From an uncultured Enterobacterales bacterium (GTDB lineage: Bacteria > Pseudomonadota > Gammaproteobacteria > Enterobacterales > Enterobacteriaceae): a stretch of DNA of 64,000 bases. The stretch spans positions 1-64,000 of the forward strand of contig CAMLBO010000009.1 in the NCBI GenBank assembly GCA_946478305.1. Direction: 5' to 3'. Under the pieces are notes generated by a model that saw nothing but the letters and a program-made list of their open reading frames with translations, was not told the DNA's origin and ran no database searches. Below, piece after piece: positions 49,701 through 56,877 of this stretch (within the stretch, counting starts at the first letter, position 1; the number at the start of each line of letters is the position of its first letter). The translations under genes were made by a program, and so were the position numbers.

Positions 49701-49739
49701 ATAAAACGCTATTATCATTAAAATGAAATAGCGTTTTAT
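49701..49739 (+). promoter_or_regulatory. Perfect 13-bp inverted repeat before the isomerase gene
   Basis: ATAAAACGCTATT (49701-49713) and AATAGCGTTTTAT (49727-49739) are exact inverted repeats 13 bases apart, ending 14 bp before the ATG at 49754. This could be an operator or an RNA hairpin; a run of four T within the second arm makes weak termination possible as well. Confidence 0.6.
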
Positions 49740-49753
49740 TATTTGGAGAGAAG

Positions 49754-50392
49754 ATGAAAATTGCATTGATGATGGAAAATAGCCAGGCCGCTAAAAATGC
49801 GTCGGTGCTGAAAGAGTTGAAAACCGTCGCGGATGAGAAATCCTATCCGGTTTACAACGTCGGCATGAGCGACGAGCAGGATCACCACCTCACCTACATT
49901 CATTTAGGTATTATGGCCAGCATTTTGCTCAACGCCAAAGCGGTGGATTTTGTGGTAACCGGTTGCGGTACTGGGCAGGGCGCACTGATGTCGCTAAATA
50001 TTCATCCCGGCGTGATTTGCGGTTACTGCATTGACCCCGCTGATGCCTATCTCTTCGCTCAGATTAATAATGGCAATGCGCTGTCACTGCCGTTCGCCAA
50101 AGGCTACGGGTGGGGTGCGGAGCTGAACGTACGCTTTATTTTTGAGAAAGCTTTCACCGGTGTCAAAGGCGAGGGCTATCCGGCGGACCGTAAAGAGCCA
50201 CAGGTGCGTAACGCAGGCATTCTCAATCAGGTCAAAGCCGCCGTGGTAAAAGATAACTATCTCGACACCCTGCGCGCGATTGATCAGGAGCTGGTGAAAA
50301 CTGCGGTCAGCGGCCCTCGTTTCCAGCAATGTCTGTTTGAAAACGGCCAGAGCAAGGAGATAGAAGACTTCGTCCGTACCGTTTTAGCCTGA
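49754..50392 (+). CDS. RpiB/LacA/LacB-family sugar isomerase
   Basis: A 212-residue isomerase-fold protein. It begins MKIALMMENSQAAKNASVLK and has the family core VDFVVTGCGTGQGALMSLN (Cys of the RpiB active-site loop) and NGNALSLPFAKGYGWGAELN. It is longer than RpiB or LacA/LacB (about 145-170 residues) because of a C-terminal extension. It resembles the longer family members found in Gram-positive uronate and glycosaminoglycan loci (DhuI type), which isomerise unsaturated-uronate products and work with an SDR. That role is possible here, with the SDR gene just upstream, but is an inference. It ends the cluster. Confidence 0.78.
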   Translation: MKIALMMENSQAAKNASVLKELKTVADEKSYPVYNVGMSDEQDHHLTYIHLGIMASILLNAKAVDFVVTGCGTGQGALMSLNIHPGVICGYCIDPADAYLFAQINNGNALSLPFAKGYGWGAELNVRFIFEKAFTGVKGEGYPADRKEPQVRNAGILNQVKAAVVKDNYLDTLRAIDQELVKTAVSGPRFQQCLFENGQSKEIEDFVRTVLA

Positions 50393-50425
50393 ATCCTCAA
50401 TACCCCTGCCCTCATGGCGGGGGGA

Positions 50426-50459
50426 GTGTCATAAAGCTGTCACACTGACTCTTTACTCT
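50426..50459 (+). promoter_or_regulatory. Pho box and promoter of the acid phosphatase gene
   Basis: GTGTCATAAAGCTGTCAC (50426-50443) matches the PhoB-box consensus at 16 of 18 positions and differs from the E. coli phoA box at only two. A -10-like TACTCT lies at 50454-50459, ten bases after the box as in phoA. Phosphate-starvation control is therefore likely. Confidence 0.8.
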
Positions 50460-50493
50460 CCTGCTATTCAAAAAAAATAACAGGAGATCTCCC

Positions 50494-51195
50494 TTGCGTA
50501 AGTCACTCGTCGCATTACTCTTTTTAACCTTTACCTCCGCTGCCTTTACCGTACATGCAGCCGAAGAGGCTAAGCCTTTTATCACCAGCAAAGAGGTTGA
50601 TCTGAGTAAATATCTGCCCGCACCACCGGCGGATGACTCAGCCCAGACCAAAGCCGAATTGAAAGAGTTGCTGGAAATTCAGGCCAGCCGTACACCTGAG
50701 CAGGAAAAAGCAGCGATTGCCGACGCCGAGGAGAATGTCTGGCGCTTTGCCGACGTGATGGGGCCAGAATTCACCGCTGAGAAGTTGCCGAAAGTGGCTG
50801 CGCTGTTTGAACGTGTGGTTGCTACTGAAGACGTGGTAGATGATTCTGCCAAGAAGTTCTTCAACCGCCCGCGCCCGTACATGCTGGATGAACAGATTCA
50901 TCCGCTGCTGAAAAAATCGAAATCAGGTTCCTGGCCTTCCGGCCATTCCACCGTGGGTTACCTGATGGCCACTGTTTTGGCCGACATGGTGCCGGAAAAA
51001 CGCAACGAACTGTTCACCCGCGCGGCGGACTATGCTGAGAACCGCTTGGTAGCGGGTTTCCACTACCGTTCCGACACCGTCATGAGCCGCACCGGTGCTG
51101 CACTTATCGCCCAGAAGATGGCCGAGCAACCTGAATTCCAGACAGAATTCGACGCCGCTAAAGCCGAACTGCGAGGTCAGATGGGGTTGAAATAG
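50494..51195 (+). CDS. Class A acid phosphatase (PAP2/PhoN type)
   Basis: A 233-residue exported phosphatase with a signal peptide of about 22 residues (cleavage near VHA/AEE). The three PAP2 motifs are visible: KKFFNRPRPY (KX6RP), GSWPSGHS and ENRLVAGFHYRSD. These are the vanadate-type phosphatase residues of class A non-specific acid phosphatases such as PhoN and PhoC. The start is TTG with CAGGAG 7 bp upstream; no ATG gives a complete signal peptide. It is a single gene with a Pho box and its own terminator, and probably scavenges phosphate in the periplasm. Confidence 0.87.
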   Translation: MRKSLVALLFLTFTSAAFTVHAAEEAKPFITSKEVDLSKYLPAPPADDSAQTKAELKELLEIQASRTPEQEKAAIADAEENVWRFADVMGPEFTAEKLPKVAALFERVVATEDVVDDSAKKFFNRPRPYMLDEQIHPLLKKSKSGSWPSGHSTVGYLMATVLADMVPEKRNELFTRAADYAENRLVAGFHYRSDTVMSRTGAALIAQKMAEQPEFQTEFDAAKAELRGQMGLK

Positions 51196-51215
51196 GTTTA
51201 GCCACCGTATGACAG

Positions 51216-51241
51216 AAGGCTGCCAAAGGGCGGCCTTTTTT
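51216..51241 (+). terminator. Terminator of the acid phosphatase gene
   Basis: A 9-bp stem (51216-51224 with 51228-51236, one G-U pair), a short A-rich loop and a T-run, 20 bp after the stop. Confidence 0.85.
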
Positions 51242-51311
51242 ATTTTGTTTTTTGATGGTAATTAGAATTAACAAGTATAATAAAGAATCATTCATTTTTA
51301 ATTTGACTGTG

Positions 51312-51965
51312 TTATTGGTTTTTGTTCGTCACGAGATCCAAAGAGAGTTCTTTACCTGTGCAAAATTGGTAGAGTATTTTTAATCGCTTATTAATACTTT
51401 TAATTTCTTTGTTAGCATATTCAGAGAAGTCCAGCATCATGCTATCGTTATCTACCCACTCGTCAGTATTTGCAATATCTACAAGTGAATCGCGAAGTTG
51501 CTTGAGTTCGAGGGCAGCTTCATAGGCCGGTTCTACTCTTTCATAAAAAACCACGTCGACTTTAACCACTTCATAGAGATACTCTTTAAAAGTAACCACT
51601 TGAGGTTCAAATAGTACTCCCTTACCTTTATTATATTCATATCCAATAATTTCAAAACGGGTTTTACGTGATGGTGTCTGCGTTAATTCCAGGTTATATA
51701 ATTGGTATCCATTGTGCTTAGTAAGTTTGAATATACTGCAGATATCTGAAATCTGATTGCTAAGATACCAATTTAACTCGCATTCGCGAGCCAGTATTCT
51801 TTTAAGGGCGCGTATTTCATTTGTCCTTGCATGTTTCTTACGACGTGAATCCAGGATCTCTCTCGTTACAAAAAGTATGACTGTAACAATAGCTGATAGA
51901 GGGATCAGCCCACTTTGCTTAAGCCAGTTTTGTATAGCCGCAAATAATTCAGAGACGTATTGCAT
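51312..51965 (-). CDS. Unknown protein with an N-terminal membrane anchor
   Basis: I do not recognise this protein (217 residues from the ATG at 51965; an in-frame ATG 17 codons earlier is possible). The N-terminal region has one hydrophobic span (about residues 18-36, LIPLSAIVTVILFV) after an amphipathic helix. The rest is a charged, helical, probably cytoplasmic domain, with ALKRILARECELNWYLSNQ near residue 50. The gene is AT-richer than its neighbours and sits alone between the phosphatase gene and a tRNA gene, a usual place for acquired genes. No function is proposed. Confidence 0.6.
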   Translation of the reverse strand: MQYVSELFAAIQNWLKQSGLIPLSAIVTVILFVTREILDSRRKKHARTNEIRALKRILARECELNWYLSNQISDICSIFKLTKHNGYQLYNLELTQTPSRKTRFEIIGYEYNKGKGVLFEPQVVTFKEYLYEVVKVDVVFYERVEPAYEAALELKQLRDSLVDIANTDEWVDNDSMMLDFSEYANKEIKSINKRLKILYQFCTGKELSLDLVTNKNQ

Positions 51966-52059
51966 AATCGTTATCGCCTTTTCATCGCCATTACCCGCTG
52001 AAAACAAAAAAGCCACCTCGAGAGAAGTGGCCTAATGTACTGAATTTAAAGCTAAAATT

Positions 52060-52136
52060 TGGTGGCCCCTACTGGACTTGAACCAGTGACCAAGCGATTA
52101 TGAGTCGCGTGCTCTAACCAACTGAGCTAAGGGGCC
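52060..52136 (-). tRNA. ileX: tRNA-Ile (CAU anticodon, ileX type)
   Basis: On the minus strand a 77-base cloverleaf begins GGCCCCTTAGCTCAGTTGG and ends in an encoded CCA. The acceptor stem GGCCCCT / AGGGGCC pairs fully. The anticodon loop GACTCATAATC has CAT; since the body matches E. coli ileX and not a methionine tRNA, the C is expected to become lysidine and read AUA. Its position beside mug matches E. coli. Confidence 0.95.
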
Positions 52137-52278
52137 GTGGGACGGGATTATACGGTAAGTTCCGGTAACAGGTCTACAGGTGATCGGTTTGTATGCGCGT
52201 TTTGTGTGCGATTATAGCCTGTTGTCATTGTTGCGTTTTTTTGCGATAACTGCGGTAAATACGTCTCAGGGTTACGCC

Positions 52279-52779
52279 ATGATCACCGATATTATTGCTG
52301 ACGATCTTACCGTGGTGTTTTGCGGGATTAATCCCGGTCTTTCTACTGCCCATCATGGTTTCCATTTTGCCAATGCCAACAACCGTTTCTGGAAGGTGAT
52401 ACATCAGGCCGGATTTACTGATCGTTTGCTGCGGCCTGAAGAGGAGCATCATTTGCTCGACACCGCATGCGGTATCACCATGCTGGTTGAACGGCCGACG
52501 GTTGAAGCCACCGAGTTAGTGCGTGATGAGCTACGCGAGGGGGGAGCGGCCCTGACGGCGAAGATTGAGCGCTATCAGCCACGTGCGTTGGCGGTGCTGG
52601 GGAAGCAGGCATTCAGCAAGGCATTCGGCATCAGTAAAGTGAACTGGGGTCGCCAGGCGCTAAAAATTGGTCGTACTGAGGTCTGGGTGCTTCCAAATCC
52701 GAGCGGGTTGAACCGCGCAACGCTTGATGAGCTGGTTGCTGCCTATCGTGAACTGCGCTTAAGCTTAAAAAACCACTAG
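52279..52779 (+). CDS. mug: G/U mismatch-specific DNA glycosylase Mug
   Basis: A 166-residue uracil-DNA-glycosylase superfamily enzyme that removes uracil and ethenocytosine opposite G. The motifs are [10 protein letters not shown] (active-site loop) and [10 protein letters not shown]. The ATG at 52279 ([16 protein letters not shown]) aligns with the start of E. coli Mug; the 33 codons before it have no family match. It lies next to ileX as in E. coli. Confidence 0.92.
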   Translation: MITDIIADDLTVVFCGINPGLSTAHHGFHFANANNRFWKVIHQAGFTDRLLRPEEEHHLLDTACGITMLVERPTVEATELVRDELREGGAALTAKIERYQPRALAVLGKQAFSKAFGISKVNWGRQALKIGRTEVWVLPNPSGLNRATLDELVAAYRELRLSLKNH

Positions 52780-52998
52780 CTGAACAGGCGGGAAAGTAAC
52801 ATTCTTTAAATCTGTTTTTTATCCTGCCTTGAATGTCTGTAGTGAATTTTTCTGCTATTTATCTACTTTAAGTCTGAATTTTATTTCTAAAACTTCTGTG
52901 TTTCACCTCGCTATCCCTCTTATCATTCCTTTAGATTCCCTTATGTAAGGGGAATGCTTCCCCCGTGTGAAGCAAGATCTTTCCGCTAAAACTTATTC

Positions 52999-53020
52999 CA
53001 TCACCTCAACCGGGGTGATG
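52999..53020 (+). promoter_or_regulatory. Dyad upstream of the Mor-like regulator
   Basis: CATCACC (52999-53005) and GGTGATG (53014-53020) are exact inverted repeats 8 bases apart, 40 bp before the regulator ATG. A second, imperfect dyad around ATTCCCTTATGTAAGGGGAAT lies near 52933-52953. Both could be binding sites for the cassette's own regulator. The rest of the 281-bp gap after mug is AT-rich and gene-free. Confidence 0.5.
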
Positions 53021-53060
53021 TTAGAGAACATTGGCGGGAGATCCTTCGGGAGAAAAAACT

Positions 53061-53549
53061 ATGGGTGATCTTAAAAAGGGAGAGCAGCAGGAAAGTCTGG
53101 ATGAGTGGTTCGAGCTTTTTTCTGGTTTACCGCTTCAGCACTCTGAAAGAGAATCTCGTTTAATTCGTTTTTGCGAACGCCACAAAATGAATATTTTATC
53201 CGCTATGCCCTGGGTAGCCTCCGAGCTGGCAGAACATTGTGGGTTTGCGTGTTTATTTAATCTGATACATCTCTACGGTGGAAGGAAAATATATCTTCCT
53301 AAAGAGGTGACGCGATTTTGTCAGATTTATAATTTAACTATTTCTGCTCACAGCTATCAAAAAATTTATAAGAAAATTGACTCTTCGGGTTATCTGGATA
53401 CCCCCTCAACCTGGGGTGTGTTCATCGCCATCCGGCGTGCAGCGATGCAGGTCGCCATGAAAGAAGACGTTTCCCCAAAATTATTGACACAAACCTTTGG
53501 TATTACGATGCGTAGCATTCGGCTAATTAAATCCCGCAACACATGTTGA
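53061..53549 (+). CDS. Mor/C-like transcriptional activator
   Basis: A 162-residue protein whose centre, ACLFNLIHLYGGRKIYLPKE, matches the hallmark of the Mor/C family of phage Mu middle/late activators: a dimerisation helix, then GGR-x-IYLP. A helix-turn-helix-like segment (PKLLTQTFGITMRSIRLIKS) closes the protein. The ATG at 53061 has GGGAG in front and was preferred over a TTG ten codons upstream. The family normally sits in prophages, but no phage genes are near. It precedes two genes in the same direction (gaps 82 and 37 bp), so it is probably their activator. Confidence 0.62.
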   Translation: MGDLKKGEQQESLDEWFELFSGLPLQHSERESRLIRFCERHKMNILSAMPWVASELAEHCGFACLFNLIHLYGGRKIYLPKEVTRFCQIYNLTISAHSYQKIYKKIDSSGYLDTPSTWGVFIAIRRAAMQVAMKEDVSPKLLTQTFGITMRSIRLIKSRNTC

Positions 53550-53631
53550 AATAAGGAGCCGCAGGAAGGTAAAAGAAGGCAAAGACGACACACAATCATT
53601 TATTATCATTTCATTATAAAAGGTAAATAAC

Positions 53632-54231
53632 ATGACAAAATATTCCGTAACCGTTGTAAATAACTCCGTGAATACTGGTGCAATTTGTATTTATCAAACC
53701 AGTCCAGATATTAGTGACCCGAAAGTAATGTCACTGGCCTGGTTTTCCAAAGTGGCACACCCTAATACCCAGGTATCCTTTGACTGGTCAATCGATTATA
53801 GCTTTGTGTGGGATGAAACCGGTTTGCTTATCCCTGGTGTGACATTTGATGCCTCCCAAAGTCTGCCTACCGATCTCACCAGTAAAAATATGGTCACACT
53901 GGATTATTCAGACGGTGCGTTCGTGTTCGAAAACCAGACTAAAGGGGCGAAGAACGGGACGATGTATGTCACTTGTGACGGCAATTTGCCGGTGAATGTT
54001 GCCTCTGTGGGGGTCGGTATGTCTGGTGCAGGGACCTTCGTCGTACAGGCTCAGCCGAATATCAACCTGAACTTTACGCCTCATCCAACTTACTGGGTCA
54101 CCTTTGGTAATTACACCCCAGGTCAGGTGCTGGATATTGGTGAGATCACCAATAAACAGAAACTGGAATTTGATGCAAATATTTATGAACTTGATGTGGT
54201 TCTGAATCGCGATAATACCTGGACTGTGTAG
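53632..54231 (+). CDS. RhiA-like protein of unknown function
   Basis: A 199-residue, beta-rich acidic protein without signal peptide or membrane span. It resembles the RhiA protein of Rhizobium leguminosarum and similar proteins of soil bacteria, as I remember them: SVTVVNNS near the start, VMSLAWFSK, VGVGMSGAGTFVVQAQPNIN and YWVTFGNYTPGQVLD. RhiA is a quorum-controlled rhizosphere protein of unknown role. AAAGGT precedes the start. It is the middle gene of the cassette. The family call comes from recalled motifs, not a search. Confidence 0.55.
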   Translation: MTKYSVTVVNNSVNTGAICIYQTSPDISDPKVMSLAWFSKVAHPNTQVSFDWSIDYSFVWDETGLLIPGVTFDASQSLPTDLTSKNMVTLDYSDGAFVFENQTKGAKNGTMYVTCDGNLPVNVASVGVGMSGAGTFVVQAQPNINLNFTPHPTYWVTFGNYTPGQVLDIGEITNKQKLEFDANIYELDVVLNRDNTWTV

Positions 54232-54268
54232 TCATATCATTCCTATTAATCTCTGATGGAGTATTATT

Positions 54269-54733
54269 ATGATCCTAATTATATGTACTGATGATCCCAA
54301 CCTGGAGTTGGTGGCCAGAAATACCGTGATGAAATATCCGGATATTTATGAGGCCAGCTATAAAATCTTCCATTCTCAATTGCGTTCCCTGAAGAAAAGT
54401 GAAAATCTGTTTATTATCTCTCATGGGGCATTTCAGGGGGATAATGACCGACCAGTCATTGGCGATAAAGCAAAAGCATTTTATTTAAATGGTGATGCGC
54501 TATATAAGAGCATTAAGGATATTATTCCGGAGGACTATCGTGGGAATATCTATATTGATGCCTGTGAGTCTGCTGACAGTACGGAAGATCTGATCAGCTT
54601 CGCCGATACGTTTTATTTGGAGTTTCATCAGGATTATCCAACATCCGGCGTATATGGTGTTACCGGTGTCAGCCATGGTCTCATTCCATTACCCAGCGAT
54701 TCAAAATGGGTTGCCGTCGATTTGGAAAGATAG
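54269..54733 (+). CDS. Small caspase-fold (clan CD-like) protein
   Basis: A 154-residue soluble protein. Two hydrophobic strands end in the residues expected of a caspase/clan CD active site: LFIISHG with His52, and NIYIDACES with Cys99, 47 residues apart (close to the His-Cys distance in caspases). Further strands (ILIICTDD at the start, SGVYGVTGVSHG, WVAVD) fit the alternating alpha/beta fold. It has no extra domain, signal or transmembrane segment, so it would be a minimal catalytic domain. GGAG lies 7 bp before the ATG, and the gene is 37 bp after the RhiA-like gene. Activity is inferred from the His/Cys arrangement alone. Confidence 0.5.
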   Translation: MILIICTDDPNLELVARNTVMKYPDIYEASYKIFHSQLRSLKKSENLFIISHGAFQGDNDRPVIGDKAKAFYLNGDALYKSIKDIIPEDYRGNIYIDACESADSTEDLISFADTFYLEFHQDYPTSGVYGVTGVSHGLIPLPSDSKWVAVDLER

Positions 54734-54787
54734 TGATGGGCAGTTATCAGGAAGAGTAGGATATTAAGGAGCCAGCAAAGTGTTCAT

Positions 54788-54823
54788 AAAAAAATAACCC
54801 CGGTATCGCTACCGGGGTTATTT
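54788..54823. terminator. Terminator between the cassette and rpoD
   Basis: A perfect 14-bp stem (54792-54805 with 54810-54823) with an A-run on its left side serves as the rpoD terminator on the minus strand and may also end the cassette transcript. Confidence 0.88.
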
Positions 54824-54848
54824 ATGTTTACGCCAGACTCGTTAACGA

Positions 54849-56687
54849 CTAGTCGTCAAGGAAGCTACGCAGTACTTCAGAGCGGCTTGGGTGGCGCAGT
54901 TTACGCAGTGCCTTCGCTTCGATCTGACGGATACGTTCGCGGGTAACGTCGAACTGTTTGCCCACTTCTTCCAGCGTGTGGTCGGTATTCATATCGATAC
55001 CGAAACGCATACGCAGCACTTTGGCTTCACGTGCAGTCAGACCGGCCAGAACGTCGTGCGTTGCAGAACGCAGGCTTTCTGAAGTGGCAGAATCCAGCGG
55101 CAGCTCGAGGGTAGTATCCTCGATGAAATCACCCAGATGCGAATCTTCATCGTCGCCGATTGGCGTTTCCATGGAGATAGGCTCTTTAGCAATTTTCAGC
55201 ACTTTACGGATTTTGTCTTCCGGCATCAGCATGCGTTCAGCCAGCTCTTCTGGCGTCGGCTCGCGGCCCATCTCTTGCAGCATCTGGCGCGAAATACGGT
55301 TGAGTTTGTTGATGGTCTCAATCATATGCACCGGAATACGGATGGTACGCGCCTGGTCGGCGATGGAGCGGGTGATAGCCTGACGGATCCACCAGGTCGC
55401 ATAAGTTGAGAACTTATAACCACGGCGATATTCAAACTTATCCACGGCTTTCATCAGACCGATGTTACCTTCCTGGATCAGGTCAAGGAACTGCAAACCA
55501 CGGTTGGTGTATTTCTTGGCGATAGAAATAACCAGACGTAAGTTGGCTTCAACCATCTCTTTCTTGGCGCGACGAGCCTTAGCTTCACCGATCGACATGC
55601 GACGGTTAATGTCTTTTACCTGCTCGATAGTCAGGCCGGTCTCTTCTTCAATCTGACGCAGTTTCATCAGGCCGCGTTGTACGTCTTCAGTCACTTCTTT
55701 CAGCTTCTCAGACCATGGTTTACCCATTGCCAGAGCCGCGTCGAACCAGGTCTGGCTGGTTTCGTTACTGGAGAACAGAGTGACGAAGTTTTTCTTCGGC
55801 ATTTTGCACTGTTCAACGCACAGCTTCATGATCAAACGTTCCTGAGTACGGACACGATCCATCATGGAGCGCATGCTGTTAACCAGGAAATCGAACTGTT
55901 TTGGCACTAAACGGAACTGCTTGAAGACGTCAGACAGTTTCAGAATTTCTTCTGCGGCGCTCTTGTGGCTACGGCCATTTTTCTTGATGACGGCACGGGT
56001 CGCTTCATGCTGTTCACGCAGATCGGTGAACTTCTGGCGCGCGAGTTCCGGGTCGATGCTGTTGTCGTCTTCAGCATCATCGTCTTCATCTTCGTCATCG
56101 TCGTTGTCGTTCTGCTCTTCTGTGGTCAGTTCTGAACCCACGTGGGTAGCCGTTGGCGCGATGTCTTCTTCTGCGTTCGGATCAACAAAACCGGTGATCA
56201 GATCAGACAGGCGTGCTTCGCCCGCTTCAACGCGGTCATACTGCTCGAGCAGATAGGTAATAGCTTCAGGGTATTCGGCAACGGAACACTGAACCTGGTT
56301 GATACCATCTTCGATACGTTTGGCGATGTCGATTTCGCCTTCACGGGTCAGAAGTTCAACGGTACCCATTTCACGCATGTACATGCGAACCGGGTCAGTG
56401 GTGCGTCCGATTTCAGATTCAACGCTGGACAGTACCTGTGCAGCAGCTTCTGCTGCATCTTCGTCGGTATCCGGGCGGTTTTCGGCCAGCATTAAGTCAT
56501 CGGCGTCAGGAGCTTCTTCAAGAACCTGGATGCCCATGTCATTAATCATCTGGATGATGTCTTCGATCTGGTCGGAGTCGACGATATCTTCCGGCAGATG
56601 GTCATTGACCTCAGCAAAGGTCAGATAGCCTTGCTCCTTACCACGGGTGACAAGTAGCTTAAGCTGTGACTGCGGGTTTTGCTCCAT
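54849..56687 (-). CDS. rpoD: RNA polymerase sigma-70 factor RpoD
   Basis: A 612-residue primary sigma factor, essentially colinear with E. coli RpoD (613). Region 1.1 opens with [21 protein letters not shown] non-conserved acidic stretch ([16 protein letters not shown]) is followed by region 2 ([20 protein letters not shown]), region 3 and region 4 with [20 protein letters not shown]. The start at 56687 is chosen by alignment; an upstream in-frame ATG has no match. It is the last gene of rpsU-dnaG-rpoD, with a 190-bp gap after dnaG where E. coli has mRNA processing and extra promoters. Confidence 0.97.
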   Translation of the reverse strand: MEQNPQSQLKLLVTRGKEQGYLTFAEVNDHLPEDIVDSDQIEDIIQMINDMGIQVLEEAPDADDLMLAENRPDTDEDAAEAAAQVLSSVESEIGRTTDPVRMYMREMGTVELLTREGEIDIAKRIEDGINQVQCSVAEYPEAITYLLEQYDRVEAGEARLSDLITGFVDPNAEEDIAPTATHVGSELTTEEQNDNDDDEDEDDDAEDDNSIDPELARQKFTDLREQHEATRAVIKKNGRSHKSAAEEILKLSDVFKQFRLVPKQFDFLVNSMRSMMDRVRTQERLIMKLCVEQCKMPKKNFVTLFSSNETSQTWFDAALAMGKPWSEKLKEVTEDVQRGLMKLRQIEEETGLTIEQVKDINRRMSIGEAKARRAKKEMVEANLRLVISIAKKYTNRGLQFLDLIQEGNIGLMKAVDKFEYRRGYKFSTYATWWIRQAITRSIADQARTIRIPVHMIETINKLNRISRQMLQEMGREPTPEELAERMLMPEDKIRKVLKIAKEPISMETPIGDDEDSHLGDFIEDTTLELPLDSATSESLRSATHDVLAGLTAREAKVLRMRFGIDMNTDHTLEEVGKQFDVTRERIRQIEAKALRKLRHPSRSEVLRSFLDD

Positions 56688-56877
56688 AAGACGGTATCCA
56701 CACTTCAGAGTATTTGGGTTGGTGTTGGTCAGCGAAACCGCCAACAATAACGTTTACCCGTTAGGGTATAGGGGCGTTTTCTTGTTGCCGCGGCCCACAA
56801 AGGCGACATAGCGCGGGACGGTGTCCCACTTTTTATCGGCACTTAAGCCGTTTGTTTAGTAGCCCATGCCTTCAGGC

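Noticed and set aside
52060-54733. A tRNA-integrated island including the caspase-like cassette
   Set aside because: The cassette is separated from ileX by mug and no duplicated tRNA end, integrase or transposase is visible.
54849-56687. Acidic low-complexity run within rpoD as a possible insertion
   Set aside because: Primary sigma factors of enteric bacteria normally carry this variable acidic stretch.
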